The notes: generated by a model not told the origin, from the letters alone. DNA of 64,000 nucleotides from Isoetes taiwanensis (GCA_021234155.1 JAJEKV010000023.1:7728009-7792008), one strand, 5' to 3'; numbered from the stretch's first letter, positions 10,724-21,790 are shown. Numbers and translations are program-made.

Positions 10724-12350
10724 GTATTCATTTGATTGTGTATGAGGCAACTCCTCTCCCTGTAGCAACTCATAATTAATCTAGCAAATAGACTTTCTAG
10801 GTCATGCATCCAACCTTGGCTTTCTTATTGGGTATAAGAAGAATACATAAATCTGAGCAGAAATGTTGTAGAAGATCACCTTTGTTCTTTGCATTAATTG
10901 CTTTACTCCTCATCTGCTTTACTCTAATCATCTGGTTTCACTTGAAGATGATCCTTTGCAGCTCTTGCCTTTTGTTGTTCCTCATTAACAATATACCATG
11001 GTCGCATCACATTTTTTCACCTGACATCCTTGCAAAATTAAATTAGAAATAAATTTCTGGTCCACTATTACCTTTGTCCTCCTCATCAACAATGTGACAT
11101 AGATTGTAACAAAATGGTAGACGGTTATAGAATTTTCCATATCTAAAACTTCCAAATTGTAAAATACATGAGCGTGCCTTGTCCCAAAGAACCATAAAAT
11201 GCTTGCAGACATCTAGAAAACCTGCAAAACATAACTGAGTAATATTCTCCTACTTACCTGAGAAGATAAGGCAGGACCTGAAGAAGAAAACCAAAGGTCA
11301 AAGCTTCATTGAATTAACAGCAAGAAAATGGAAAAAATGCAAGAGTTTTGTATGCCTCTTCTTGCAAATATGGTGGATGAGGGTTTGATACCTATATTAG
11401 TATAGCATGAGGTCTAGACCTATAGAAATATGCAAATGACTTAAAACATATAATTCCAAGATCACATCAGTTCTAAAATCTGAGTAAAACTGTGAAGAAA
11501 GGATGCAGACCAAGAGTGAAAGCATATTAGACATTATCTGTAAATTGATTTGCTGATTATGCTGCTTGAAGAGCATATCAACCTGCAAATATGTGAAGTT
11601 CATTTTGAACAGGTCAAAGGAATAAAGGAAGCATTGCCTAGAGCAAAAGTCCATCTTTGATTATGGTATACCTGCAATAATAATAGATAAATCAAACATA
11701 GCAATAGAGCCGAAACCTCAGAAACCTTATTGTCAAATCCAAGCAATCACCTCAGAACATCGATGTTTAATGACCCTCAGAAGGATGCCGACACCAATTC
11801 GGATCTACCCATTAAAAAAAAAGGGTCGAGCCAACTACTACTGTATAGCTCCACACAGAAGCATAATCTAGTGATTAGCTGAGTGAAGAAACTATAAGCA
11901 TATGGGAAATCAAAGAAATGGATTTTTGCTGATAGCTAAGCCTCGAAAATGGAGCAGCCTGTAACGACCTGTTCAACAGAAAGTAAAAATAGCTTAGTCT
12001 TAAACCTAGTTAATCAATCGGCCGAAGATGAAGCTCGTTAACCTTATGAAAAACAGTATGCATGTAGCCCAGCTACAACATTCGGATCGACGTGCAACAT
12101 TTGGAGCCTTGAGCTTCTTCATCGTGGCATAGGCATGCCGGATTGGAAGGGGCGAACTCAGAAAGGGGCGAAATTGAAACCCTAAAGGAAATGTTCCCAA
12201 TTTTTGGCAAATCGGAATTCTTTTCCGGCCGCCAAAAAACCCCAAACCATAGGAAATCAAGTCAAAGGAAAAATCCAAAAAGTTTTTGGGGTGCCGGGAA
12301 AACCAAATTTAAACAATAGATAACTTCTAGACATATTCCTAGGGGTGTGA
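10724..12350. other. Helitron interior, 5' part
   Basis: A hydrophobic ORF at 10804-11046 (+) contains a membrane-like run (FFALIALLLICFTLIIWF). A 90-codon ORF at 12006-12278 (-) looks like part of a captured gene 5' region. Neither is recognised. Confidence 0.35.
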
Positions 12351-12441
12351 TATACAAATCTAGCTAAACCTTATCTTAAAACTCGATCTAGCATATTATC
12401 TTGTTCAAATTCTTCAAGTTTCAAGGTGAATGTGGTAGGGT

Positions 12442-12508
12442 TACTCATGGTGTGCGCTAGGGGGCTGACTTAAAATTTAGGTCGATGCTCTGGCGCATAC
12501 CATGAGCA
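12442..12508 (-). repeat. 67-nt hairpin A-4 (leader, nearest the LTR)
   Basis: Arms TACTCATGG and CCATGAGCA as in A-3; inner palindrome of the GACTTAAAATTTAGGTC type. Before the Helitron inserted, A-3 and A-4 were about 160 nt apart. Confidence 0.85.
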
Positions 12509-12700
12509 ATTTCCCACACTTGGTCAAAATTTAGTTCAACTTTTTAATTTGGTTTTCAATTCTTCTAACTATTACTAGCTTAGCATAAACTACAAAAAAT
12601 GAGAAAAAATTTTCCCCACTTTTTCGAGGTTTGAGAATTCTACTAAGTTAGTACTACTGGGAGCATGGCCAGTGCTTTGCCCTTGGTCTCCAAGAACATT

Positions 12701-12712
12701 GCTCTGATACCA
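12701..12712 (-). promoter_or_regulatory. Primer binding site of element A (initiator Met-tRNA)
   Basis: TGGTATCAGAGC on the minus strand, one base after the LTR end, complementary to the 3' end of plant initiator methionine tRNA. Confidence 0.9.
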
Positions 12713-12713
12713 C

Positions 12714-14150
12714 TGTGACGTCCCCTACTCATATACGGTGCACTCACCGTATACAACCAGGAGTTCATCCCCCATACCAGCTCCACGCTGATACGAGGCC
12801 CTCCACGTATCACTGCAACCTTGACGAGTTCCAGTGGGAAGAATGAAGGGGTCATTTTACTCTGTCTCCCTCAGAGCCTACCTAGCTGCGGAAGCGTAAC
12901 ACAGGCTCAGACTTAATGGGGATGACTGACGGCTTGGGCCTCCAGAAGTCATTGCAGACAGAATTCATGGCAAATGGATTTGGCTGGCATAAGAACATGG
13001 CTTAGGGTAGTCCACTCCATCTGCCCCTCCTGTGCACACTTTGCAGAGTAGATTGAAAGGTCTTGGGACCTGACTGCAGCCCGCCGGATGCGTAGCAAGG
13101 GGGGCTACTCCTGGGTTGCATCTCCCCAGTTCCGATGGGGCAGGTAGGGATTGCTCCCACCAGAGGTTGGCATGCTGACTCAAGGTGACTATAGGGCCAC
13201 TGTTCGTACTCGACTGAACTCCATGGAAGGTGTACACCACCCAAGAGTGTCGAACCCATGCAAAGCCCGCACGCAGTGGCAGAGCATTAGGTCTAGTGCA
13301 CTGTAGTCCCCGATAGGCTTTACTACCAGAGGGACGTGATCATGAGTCAGGACATGAACCTTCTTATAAGCCAGTCTGGCCCCTCCACCCACAACCAGGT
13401 GTGGTTCTTGTACACAGGCCGAATTTAATAGTGCATTAAAGAGGGCTAGCTAGGAGCATCGACTACTAGGCTTTTAAGGCCTCTACCCCCCTTCCCAATA
13501 CAATGATTCCACAGAGATCATCATCACACATATCATAGAAGAACTAAAGAATAAGATTTAATCTAAATCACAGAAGTTAGGTTCTTTAGTTATGGCTTGG
13601 TATCTAGAGGTCTAGATGGCTTTTATGGGCAATTCAATAGGCTAAACCTACTTACACAATGCCTAGGAGGTGGATTAGACTATTGAATTGGCAAAATACC
13701 TGATCCCTGGCTTGCTCCTCCTGCTCTGAACGCGTCCATGTTGCAGAACTGCTTGAAGATGAAGCTAGAAAGGGAAGCTGATGAGCTAGGCTGCGCAGAC
13801 AGACTTCGGGAGTCGAGATTGGCTCTTGGGCCAAGCGAAACAGAGTTCTAGAAGGTTGTGGACGAAAATGGAAAGTTAGGGTTTCAGATGCCTTATATAA
13901 GCTATAAGTTAGAGCTAGGGCTTTCATCAACCCTTGAGCATGTGGGATAAATGGGTGTGGCCCACTTGCCTATATTAATTAAGTGGGCTAAAGTGTACAC
14001 ATGAATAAATGTGCACACCCTTGCAAGTTGCCCCCTAGGGTGCTACTTGCTTAGCTACACGTCGGCATACATGTCAATCTGATGGCGTGTACGCGTGACG
14101 ATGTAGTACAGTATACGTCCTGGGACCGTATACTGTGCTGGAACGTCACA
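12714..14150 (-). repeat. 5' LTR of element A
   Basis: Runs from TGTGACGTTC (14150) to GGGACGTCACA (12714) on the minus strand, 1437 bp, TG...CA ends inside an 8-bp inverted TGTGACGT/ACGTCACA. It is similar to the copy B LTR along most of its length, including the terminal hairpin TATACGGTG-4 nt-CACCGTATA near the 3' end and AGTATACG/CGTATACT arms near the 5' end. Confidence 0.9.
13891..13900 (-). promoter_or_regulatory. TATA box of the element A LTR
   Basis: TTATATAAGG on the minus strand within the LTR, about 250 nt after its start, followed by AAACCCTAACTTTCC. It is the only good TATA motif in the LTR and fits as the RNA polymerase II promoter. Confidence 0.55.
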
Positions 14151-14747
14151 TTATACTTCAAAGTATCTAAGTTTGCCTCAACGCAATTGCAATTGGAGTG
14201 TAGTAAAAATTTCAGTGTGGTTAAATAGACATATTTCAAGAAATGTTACAAATATTTGCACTTTATTTACATGAGCGAAGGTGCAAGTGAAGATGAGCAT
14301 AAGATTAGACTATCTAGTTGGGTTAATGGCCTTTCAAAATTTAATAGCCAAATCTTGTTGACCAAAGATATAAATATGGGTGGAATAGAACATTTGGATA
14401 GCAATGAATGTCTTTTATGTGGCATGTTAGAGTAAATACAGCTGGGGCTAGTTGGGCTGATCGTAAAGTAGTAATAATCTCAAAAAATATAGTTTCCTGA
14501 GGCATTTCACACTATTAAATGATAGATACAACACAATGTACGAATATATCAAAGGAACTAATAAACGTGGATTTTTTTCGCACCAAAATAATGAGACACG
14601 AACCATTAATCTTGGACCAACATTTGGATCTTAAAGTTCACGAAAAGTATCCAGGACAGAAGAATTGCGAGAATATCCAAGATACTAAATCATCAAAGCC
14701 AATGATCATCCAACTCTCTTCATCGCGCTATGACCATAAAGGGACAG
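14151..14747. other. Gene-free flank between element A and the LINE
   Basis: AT-rich unique-looking sequence. It continues after the LINE at 17435 once the LINE and one target copy are removed. No gene is seen. Confidence 0.4.
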
Positions 14748-14754
14748 TGATCTA

Positions 14755-14759
<5 letters not shown>
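14748..14759. repeat. Target-site duplication of the LINE, left copy
   Basis: TGATCTAGTATT, identical to 17423-17434. Confidence 0.9.
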
Positions 14760-14785
<26 letters not shown>

Positions 14786-14789
14786 GGAA

Positions 14790-16203
14790 GGACGACAAAC
14801 TCTTATTCAATATTCCAGAAGAAGTACACAGATAGATGCAGAGACATGAATAAAATCTCAGCAGACAAAGATAATCCACTGAGTGCAGCCACCTGTCTAT
14901 GCATAAGATAAGATACAAATATTCCTCAAAAATCAAATATTTTTTCTCAGGAGCAAGCTGAGAACATAGGTATACCTTCACCAATCTGTCTTGCGCCTCG
15001 TGAAGAAGTTGGTCGACACTAATTGATAAGCCTTTGAAGATACACATTCGCCTTCTTTTCCAAATAGACCACAACAACCAGCCTGAAGCTAAGTGGAAAG
15101 CCTGTTGCTGCAAGTTGTTCCAAGTGGAAGGATAAATGGCGAGAAGCACCTGCTGGCTAGTCAAGACCACATGGAAAAGAGATAGTAACCATGACCAGAC
15201 TGGCTGAACTTGGTCACATAGAAAGAAGCAGTGCTCGAGACTCTCAGCTTGCAGCTTACACAATAGGCAGAGTTCTGAAATGCGGGGATAGAACTTATGA
15301 ACCAGCACATTAACCCCCAGACATCTGTGAAGGAGTTGCCACCATAAGGTAGAAACTTTGGGATGTAGCAATTTATTCCAGACCCAGGACCATATATGCT
15401 TCCACTGAGGAGGGGAAATGCGGAGCTGCCAACCAGCCCAAGGGGGGACAATGTCAACATCAACCAGCTTTTGATATAACGAATGCACAAGATGTTGTGC
15501 ATTAACAATTTGGGAACCAGTCCAAATAGGCACATCAACTGATTGTGAAGGAGCATCTGGCAGAATGTCAGCCAGCTTTTGCCACAAAGCTCTGTCCCAT
15601 CGAGATAGCATAAACTTAGTCTGAAAAGCATCCCAAGTCAACAAGTGTCACTGCCTCATACCAAGCACCAACTGTGAGAATACTAGCAAGCCTCCAATGC
15701 CGCTGAGTCAATGGATGTACAGTAGCACACAGAGGCATGTGATTATCCAGAGGAATCCACCAACATAGAGAACCTACCTGTGGACACACACCTGGATTAA
15801 TCTTAAATAGCACACGAACTGTCTCCCAAGAATCAAGCAATCCCTTCAAGAAGGGGGAAGCATTCGGATATGGACGAAGCTGATAAAAGAGACACCAAGG
15901 AAGAACTGCCCTAAGTGTCGGTTTTTCAAAAGGAATACACTGTCCAAGTGCTTGCGCAACCGATCTCATTCTAGGAGAATGTACCATACCCACCAAGTAT
16001 CGACAAATGAACTTAGATATCATAATTTTACTCTGTAAATGAAAATCAATCATACCTAGACCTCCAGCAAATTTTGGTTTGATACATGTGGACCAAGCGA
16101 CCTTCACAACAACACCTATCTCAGTACCTGCCCAAATGAAGTTACGGACAATTGCGACAATCTCTTGAAACTTTGTTTGTGAGGCAAGCACAGCAGATGC
16201 CAT
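14790..16203 (-). pseudogene. LINE C-terminal region with zinc-binding reverse-transcriptase tail
   Basis: Continues from the RT: WAGTEIGVVVKVAWSTCIKPKFAGGLG is the conserved segment after the RT thumb in plant LINEs. It is followed by the region holding a zf-RVT type motif (WWQLLHRCLGVN, CLLCKLQAESLEHCFFLC). Two frames are needed (15616-16203 and about 14790-15644). The ORF runs into the tail without a clear stop. Confidence 0.8.
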
Positions 16204-17422
16204 ATATACATGAGTGTTGCTGAGAACCTACTTAGCAACTACTATCCGCCCTGCCAGAGAAAGCTTAGTTGTATTCCACCAAAAAAGATGCTTATGCAGG
16301 CCTTCCACTATAACATCCCATGCATCTGAAGTAGAGATATGTATACCTACAGGAATGCCCAAGAGTTTAGTGGCCTTCCCTTGAGGAAGCACTTTCTACG
16401 GATACTCGTAAACACAGGGAGGAACATCCACATCCAAAGTCCATAAAGCATAGCACTTTAGCCACCCAACAAGAACCCTTGATGCCAGGGAGAAAGAGTC
16501 CAGCAAAAGCTTAGCATTCTGAAGATTATCATTCTCAGCCACTAGAAAGAGAAATGTATCATCGGCATACTGATTACACACTTCTTGAGAACCATCCTCC
16601 ATAGTCAATCCCTGAATTACGCCATCTTGAGTAGCCGAAGAGAATAGCTGGGACAATATCTTTGCCACAATAGTGAACAATAATGGGGCAAGGGGATATC
16701 CTTGTCGAACTCCTCTACCAACAGGAAACACAGCCGACGGTTCTCCCTGAAAAAGCACAGTAGACCGAGCAGAAAGATGGAGCTTCATAACATCTATGGT
16801 AAACAACTCTCCAAATCCCAATGTCAGAAGGCTTTTTTGTAGGAAATTCCAATCTATACTGTCATAGGCTTTAGCAAAATCCAATTTGAGATATACAATG
16901 TGCTGACCCTTAAGATGCGCCCAATACATCCCCTCATAAGCTGCGGCCACATTATCAAGAATACAATGCTTAGGTAAAAATCCTGATTGTGTGAAGGAGA
17001 TAGACTCTGCCAAGATATCCCTCACTTTCTCTGCCAAGGCCTTAGAAAATATCTTGTACACCGTAGATAGCAAAGTTATAGGGCGCCAATCTGAGATAGT
17101 TTTAGGCTCTTTGCACTTAGGAATAAGGGAAATGCAACCAGTGTTGATGATCTTATCCAAGCTCCTGAACCGGCGAAACTCAGAGAAAGCATTGAAGACG
17201 TCAATTCCAATAAGTTTGAAAAAACTCTGCAGGAAAACCATCCAAGCCTGGGCACTTATTCTTCTTTAAAGAGTCTACAACAGAATCCAAATTATCGACA
17301 GTAATAGTTGATTCCAACTGAACACGTTGCTGTGGGGAAATAATAGGATGGATCTTAGATAAAACTGCCTCCTGCATGTCCTCTTGGAAGGGCAGAGACT
17401 GATCAACAAAAAAAGCAGAGAC
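16204..17422 (-). pseudogene. LINE reverse transcriptase domain
   Basis: Non-LTR reverse transcriptase of plant L1 type. It has KNKCPGLDGFPAEFFQ, SDWRPITLLSTVYKIFSK, motif A LDFAKAYDSIDW, motif B GVRQGYPLAPLLF and motif C QYADDTFLF. A frameshift separates the first 80 residues (17201-17452) from the main RT frame (16396-17241), and stops break the thumb around 16204-16395. The catalytic YADD is intact. Confidence 0.9.
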
Positions 17423-17434
17423 TGATCTAGTATT
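17423..17434. repeat. Target-site duplication of the LINE, right copy
   Basis: TGATCTAGTATT, identical to 14748-14759. Confidence 0.9.
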
Positions 17435-18065
17435 ATCATAATACCAAGTCAAGCAGGCAAACTTGACTGCATACCGTGCAAATAGACATTGTTGAGCATA
17501 AGATCTTGGATGGACGGTGATCTTGAAATGATTATCATGATGTCTTCATTCCAATAGGCATGAGCTATAGCTTAAAGCAAAACATAACTGCCTATAAGCG
17601 TGATGTATGAGCCAATTATTGGAGCTGCTCATGGATTAAATTCAGTCACCATTACAAATCCATTGGAACTTACCTATCAGCAACCACATGAATATGAAAA
17701 AGTCCATCATTCTTCAATCTCCACTGGTATATTTTCTAGATTTAAAACTTTGTACTAAAACAAATATGATGATGTATGCCCTGTAAAACATAGCATCTAA
17801 ACAATCCTCATGTAATGATAAAAGGCTAGTCCATTGCCTCTGTTGAGATTTGCAAAATGTATTAAACAAAACTTGGAGAAATGCTACCAAAATATTCGTA
17901 ATGGTGCAAATGTATTAAACTAATTTGCTTGTTATAGTAGCTATCTATGTCCCTTGTCTGACTTCTTTTATTGTAAGCCTGCCACAAAAAACACAAAGAT
18001 CAAATGAAGCAAAGATATAACGTTAAAGCAAAGAATCAAATGCACATTTTAATAAGGAACAACAA
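17435..18065. other. Gene-free AT-rich stretch
   Basis: Continuation of the sequence interrupted by the LINE. No ORF, RNA gene or repeat is recognised. Confidence 0.4.
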
Positions 18066-18404
18066 TGTGACGCTCCACATATTTATACAGTATACGTATA
18101 AATATCATGACACGTCACTATGGGTATTTTGGGACCGTTATGGATTAAACTAAAAGGGTTTAAGTTAGCTATGCTAAAATACCTGCTAATTAAGCTAATT
18201 ATTACGAAATGCCTAGATAATTAATATTAATTAGCTTCATTCGACCAGTGGAGTGAAGCCACCTGGACCAACTCGATTGGCCCAGGCTACTTACCTATTT
18301 AGAAGGCAATCAAGTGGTTCTCCCACCCCAATTTTGCCCCAAATCGATTTGGGAGAGTTGGAGAAGGAGTAGCTGCTTGTTCATACCTGTCCAACTAGCC
18401 AACC
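18066..18404 (+). repeat. Possible LTR remnant of element D
   Basis: Starts with the family LTR signature TGTGACG and a palindrome at 18081-18103. No matching LTR end or primer binding site follows before ORF1, so the LTR is probably truncated or internally deleted. Confidence 0.4.
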
Positions 18405-19218
18405 ATGGAAACTCCACGGATCAAGCCAAGACACTGGTTAGTACATAGATAGATTGAGCTTCTAAGTAACCCTTGTATGTGTAGTTGTGACTTGTCTCGA
18501 GATGTCGAAAGTATCGTAGAAGGATGCTCTTTCACTATACCCCCATATTATTATGATGAGGAGCCGCAGAGCTTTCTCTGGAAGGAACTTCTTGCATCCC
18601 TTACACCAGAACTCATGCAACCCATTATGGCGGCTCGGCTGGACATGTGCATAGCCAAGATACACCGGAGGACAGAAGTCTGCCTATTAGGGGAATGGCA
18701 GGCAGAGAGAGAACTTGAGCGAATAGCAGAGAACCAGGCCAAACAGGATGCTTACATTCCTACAATAAAACAAAAGCGTAAGAGTACTCCCAACAAATTG
18801 GGAAGCAGCTATTAGCAGCGCCTTCAATCAATAGGTGGAGTCGATAAGGCCACCTCTTCTAGTTGCCGTGAAGAACGAGTCCTAGCTGCTAACCATTCTA
18901 CAACTGGGGGCAAGACTCTCCCTAAGCTGCCTCCTCGCCCGAAGAAGCCCCATAGGTACCGTAGCATTGAGGGAGATTCGAAAGTACTAGAAGTCTATTG
19001 AACTTCTATTACGCAAGTTACCATTCCAGCGGCTTGTTCGGGAGATCGCCCAGGAGTTTAAGACCAATCTTAGATTTTAGACCCACGCTATCCTTGCCCT
19101 GCGAGAAGCTATGAAAGATTATCTAATAGCCCTTTTTGGCGATGCAAATCTTTGTGCCATTCACGCCAAGCACGTCACAACAATTTGCACTCGGAGGATT
19201 CGAGGAGATCGCTTATAG
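18405..19218 (+). pseudogene. Element D ORF1: decayed histone H3-like protein
   Basis: The C-terminal third (18936-19218) is a clear H3: RPKKPHRYR, then after a frameshift REIRKY-stop-KS, IELLLRKLPFQRLVREIAQEF, KTNLRF-stop, and a second half ending in [11 protein letters not shown] and RRIRGD before the stop at 19216-19218. It is nearer to canonical H3 than the A/B proteins (RKYQ and RKLPF types), but alpha3 lacks about five residues. The N-terminal part (18477-18815, CSCDLSRDVESIVEG to NKLGSSY) is unrelated to anything I know. No MARTKQT start is visible; the ATG at 18405 is only a guess. Confidence 0.8.
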
Positions 19219-19410
19219 TGCAAAAAGAATTTGTATGTTTACTTGTAATGAGGTAATTTTATGTGTTAAAAAAAAAACGGAGGTATAGTAAAATAATTCC
19301 ACTGATGCTGACGTCATCACATTTAAAAGTGCATTTCACTTTAAAGATTTTATTCTATCTTGCCCTCCAAGTGTTTTTTGTCTTTCCTCCTCCTCTTTTC
19401 TTCTTACCTT
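19219..19410 (+). other. ORF1-ORF2 spacer of element D
   Basis: AT-rich spacer with a TGACGTCA palindrome at about 19309-19316. It has none of the 67-nt hairpins found in this position in A and B. Confidence 0.5.
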
Positions 19411-20714
19411 ATGGATTTCGCTAAGTGGTATGTGGACGGAGAGCATTGGGATCCTTAGGTTCCCTTTGAGCTTCTCCACCCTTATTTACTCCAGAAAGTC
19501 GATCTTGCCAACACGCAGGCTCACCCCGATTGTGCTGTCTTTCTTGACTTCTATATTCAGGATATGTTTTTTCAATGCATCTAGCACGAAGAGCAACCTT
19601 GCTGCAGATGTTGGGTGGCGACAATCATGCCTCCAATGTCCTTTATAGCATCGTTTGATGGGCCAAGCAGCTCCCTACCTTACAGTATAATGAGCAGCCT
19701 TACTTTGAAGTGCGCTTCGCTCTGGCATCATGGACCATTATGTGGACGACGAGGACATATTCGCGGAGCAAGGAAAGCTGAATGCCGCTTCACCTTCGGA
19801 GGATGATGAGTGTGTAAACCAAGACGACTTTATATAATGGAAGCAGTTGGCAGAGGAAATGTCAAACCATAGAGGTTAGGGGTCTAAACTTACTAGGCTA
19901 AATGCCTTGCCTGTAATTCACGTGCTAGATGCCGTGCCAATAATCCACGTCAATGGGCAGGAGTGCCTTTTGCCGGACGATATCATGTGGATCTATCATG
20001 CTATTGCTAATCTCAAGCACAAGAGGAAGGCAACAGTCCTTTACGAGCTGGTGGAGTACTACATGGACGACTTCCTCGATTTCGGCCCTTCTGACCTTCC
20101 ACCACAGGTACAACACTTGCTCAGTTTCTAGCCAGAGGACATTGGGCCTGTAGATATTCTCTTGAGCTTGCAGCATTTGATGCTGCAAGATGCTCTGTCC
20201 CAACCTTCCGAGGAAGCATTTACCGCTATGGGACTCCATATCCCCAACATTAATAACGTCCATATTTCGATGGAGCCGAATGAGGAAGAGGAAGATCTTT
20301 TGGAAAATAAGGACCACATCCGGGAGGAAAAGCATGAAGCTAAGGAAGATGAAGGGGCAGTCAATCTTGATAAGAATACCAATGCCGCGGCAAAGGCCTT
20401 GGGTAATCGCATCACACACTTCTTCCTTTCCACTTTCAAGCAAGGCCAGGTGTTGTTCATTCCCTGAGGCCGAGGCATCATGGTGGGCACTTCGTGCCTT
20501 ATCAGCTTTGGCAGGTCACAAGAAGATCCACCCCCGAACGCTAACTCTTTTGTTCGTACGACGTGACTTAGCCATTGCCATTGGGCCACGACGCCGCCGC
20601 ATGGATGAGCATGAAATTGCTCATGCAGCACCCTTGGCTACTGCCTTTCCACCTGAGGTTGCATCCGCAGCTACCCTTACCATGAACCCAGACGTCACCT
20701 TGCTCTGGCACTGA
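19411..20714 (+). pseudogene. Element D ORF2, decayed: possible histone-fold protein
   Basis: Starts MDFAKWYVDGEHWDP with an early stop; frames change several times. The segment LHPYLLQKVDL...FLDFYIQDMFF lines up with H2B alpha1-alpha2 (H2B has MNSFINDIF). The middle (19907-20131) has VPIIHVNGQECLLPDDI, matching APIIIDGEEYLLLSDI of copy B. A long acidic stretch (NEEEEDLLENKDH) follows. The C-terminal part (20400-20714) has NRITHFFL, WWALRALSALAGHKK and LLFVRRDLAIAIGPRRRR, which match H2A-type GRIARFL, LELAG and IVPRHIQLAV in order. The product is unknown and the histone relation tentative. Confidence 0.4.
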
Positions 20715-20934
20715 TGACCACCCGAGCCTCCAACTCCCATGGAGGAAGACAGATTAGTCTTCGGGCACTAACCCTTGTATAGCCATAATTGGCATTCTCT
20801 TAGTATTATACAATACAAATTTTGATGTCTTATGAATTGCATGACTACTCTTTTATGGATGGTCTTTGTGTATGTTAAATCATTTCTTCTTTGATTCATA
20901 TGCACATTTCATCTATAATCTATTCTTTTTCTTC
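20715..20934 (+). other. ORF2-gag spacer of element D, intron-like
   Basis: AT-rich, ending in a pyrimidine-rich TATTCTTTTTCTTCTGATATAG just before gag, a good splice acceptor, in the same place as in A and B. Confidence 0.45.
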
Positions 20935-21490
20935 TGATATAGACGACATACAGAACCCACCCTGGGCAACCCCAGTGGACCCTGGCTGATTGACACCCGA
21001 GCAAGAGCTCATCCTCAGGAAGTGTCAAATGGCTGAACTTCAGGCATATATCCTCTAGAGGAATCTTCCCCCCATAGTTCCATAGAATGGCCCTGAAGCA
21101 CCTGCATTTGAAGTCAACTACGTACCCCCACCTATATTGGCAAGGGCTGCTACTACCCCAACACATTTTAAGTGCACCCTTAGTTCTTCCACATCTGATT
21201 CCAGCTCAGAGTCTTCAGATTCTTCATTTTTAAAAGTAGGTCTTGCCAAATCCAGAGGATTATCAGAACATGGCCGACTCTGCAATTACCAGTATTTGGA
21301 AGAATCGCAAACTTGCTCAATTTTTGAGAAAGTCTAGGTCTGGTATCGATGCAGAGTCATGGCTAGATGAAATGCATGAGTTTGAAAAATCCTATGGCAT
21401 GATCGAGAAGGATATTGGCAAAGTTGCAACTACCAGCGTTACATGTTCTGCATGTATATGGTGGAAGGCCTATAACCTTCAGAACTGATT
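20935..21490 (+). pseudogene. Element D gag fragment
   Basis: LTPEQELILRK and AELQAYIL match the start of the copy B gag (MTPEEEMSQ, EQIKAFLA). A serine-rich SSSESSDSS linker is followed by ITSIWKNRKLAQFLRKSRSGIDAESWLDEMHEFEKSYGM and ending in IWWKAYNLQN, the first part of the gypsy capsid domain. It stops there; the zinc knuckle and pol are missing. Confidence 0.8.
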
Positions 21491-21790
21491 TTTATTTTAA
21501 TTGTCTTATCTTTGGTATCACTTTACTAACTTAATTCTGTCTTCTGCGGTCCTTACCCCGACAGATGCTCGAGAGCAATGAAAAGACCCGTAAGGAGGTG
21601 GAGAAGATAGTGGTGACATCGATTGGACATCCCATGAAGTACCTCCGTGTACAGATTCCTATCGTCTTCAAGTTGCTCTCATGGCTTGGAACATGTCGGA
21701 GGATGCTCCACACATTGTTCTCATTAGATGGTCCATATGTGAAAATGGTATAATCGTTGTGATAGCACGACTGCCATGGTCTTTTCATCC
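21491..21790 (+). other. Short unrecognised ORF after the D gag fragment
   Basis: A 62-codon ORF (21565-21753) and an alternative frame reading HIVLIRWSICENG are open but match nothing I know. It could be the tail of element D. Confidence 0.2.

Larger units (their letters stand above)
7573..12350 (-). mobile_element. Non-autonomous Helitron inserted in the leader of element A
   Basis: On the minus strand it starts TCACACCCCTAGG at 12350 after an A and ends CTAG at 7573 before a T: the Helitron rule of insertion between A and T with 5' TC and 3' CTRR. Seven nt before the CTAG lies a perfect 7-bp stem (GCCCGGC, loop AAC, GCCGGGC; 7600-7584). Removing 7573-12350 restores a leader that lines up with copy B between its first two hairpins (GCTAGAT...AATTTAGT). 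No Rep/helicase ORF is visible in the 4778 bp, so it depends on another element. It may carry captured gene pieces (see 10683-10723). Confidence 0.85.
1..14150 (-). mobile_element. Ty3/gypsy LTR retrotransposon copy A with two extra ORFs (histone-like), partial
   Basis: Read on the minus strand from 14150: a 1.44-kb 5' LTR, a primer binding site for initiator Met-tRNA, a leader with two 67-nt hairpins, ORF1 (H3-like), two more 67-nt hairpins, ORF2, gag, protease, reverse transcriptase, RNase H and the integrase zinc-finger region, where the window ends. The order is the same as in copy B (35556-46090). A Helitron (7573-12350) sits between the two leader hairpins and accounts for the extra 4.8 kb. 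The 3' LTR lies beyond the left edge. All ORFs carry stops or frameshifts, so this copy is inactive. Confidence 0.9.
14760..17422 (-). mobile_element. 5'-truncated L1-type LINE with poly(A) tail
   Basis: The poly(T) run at about 14758-14785 is the poly(A) tail of a minus-strand LINE ending CGTCCTTCC-A(n). Perfect 12-bp direct repeats TGATCTAGTATT flank it exactly (14748-14759 and 17423-17434), so both insertion points are fixed. The copy starts inside the RT N-terminal region and lacks the ORF1 and endonuclease parts, as expected for incomplete target-primed reverse transcription. A second fragment with the same 3' end lies at 54330-54525. Confidence 0.92.
18066..21490 (+). mobile_element. 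Decayed relative (D) of the histone-bearing gypsy elements
   Basis: Same order as copies A and B: LTR-like start, ORF1 ending in an H3 domain, ORF2, splice-acceptor-like site, gag. The LTR-like start at 18066 (TGTGACGCTCC) is followed by the arms ATTTATAC/GTATAAAT around AGTATAC, as in the A and B LTR starts. Pol is absent and no 3' LTR or primer binding site was found. No 67-nt hairpin pairs are visible around ORF1. It is diverged from A and B at the protein level and so represents a second lineage of the family. Confidence 0.75.

Noticed and set aside
13002-13392. ORFs inside the LTR of element A (and 36249-37217 in B)
   Set aside because: No conserved reading frame between the two LTRs.
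14759-14785. Poly(T) run as a simple microsatellite
   Set aside because: It is the poly(A) tail of the minus-strand LINE, confirmed by the flanking 12-bp duplication.
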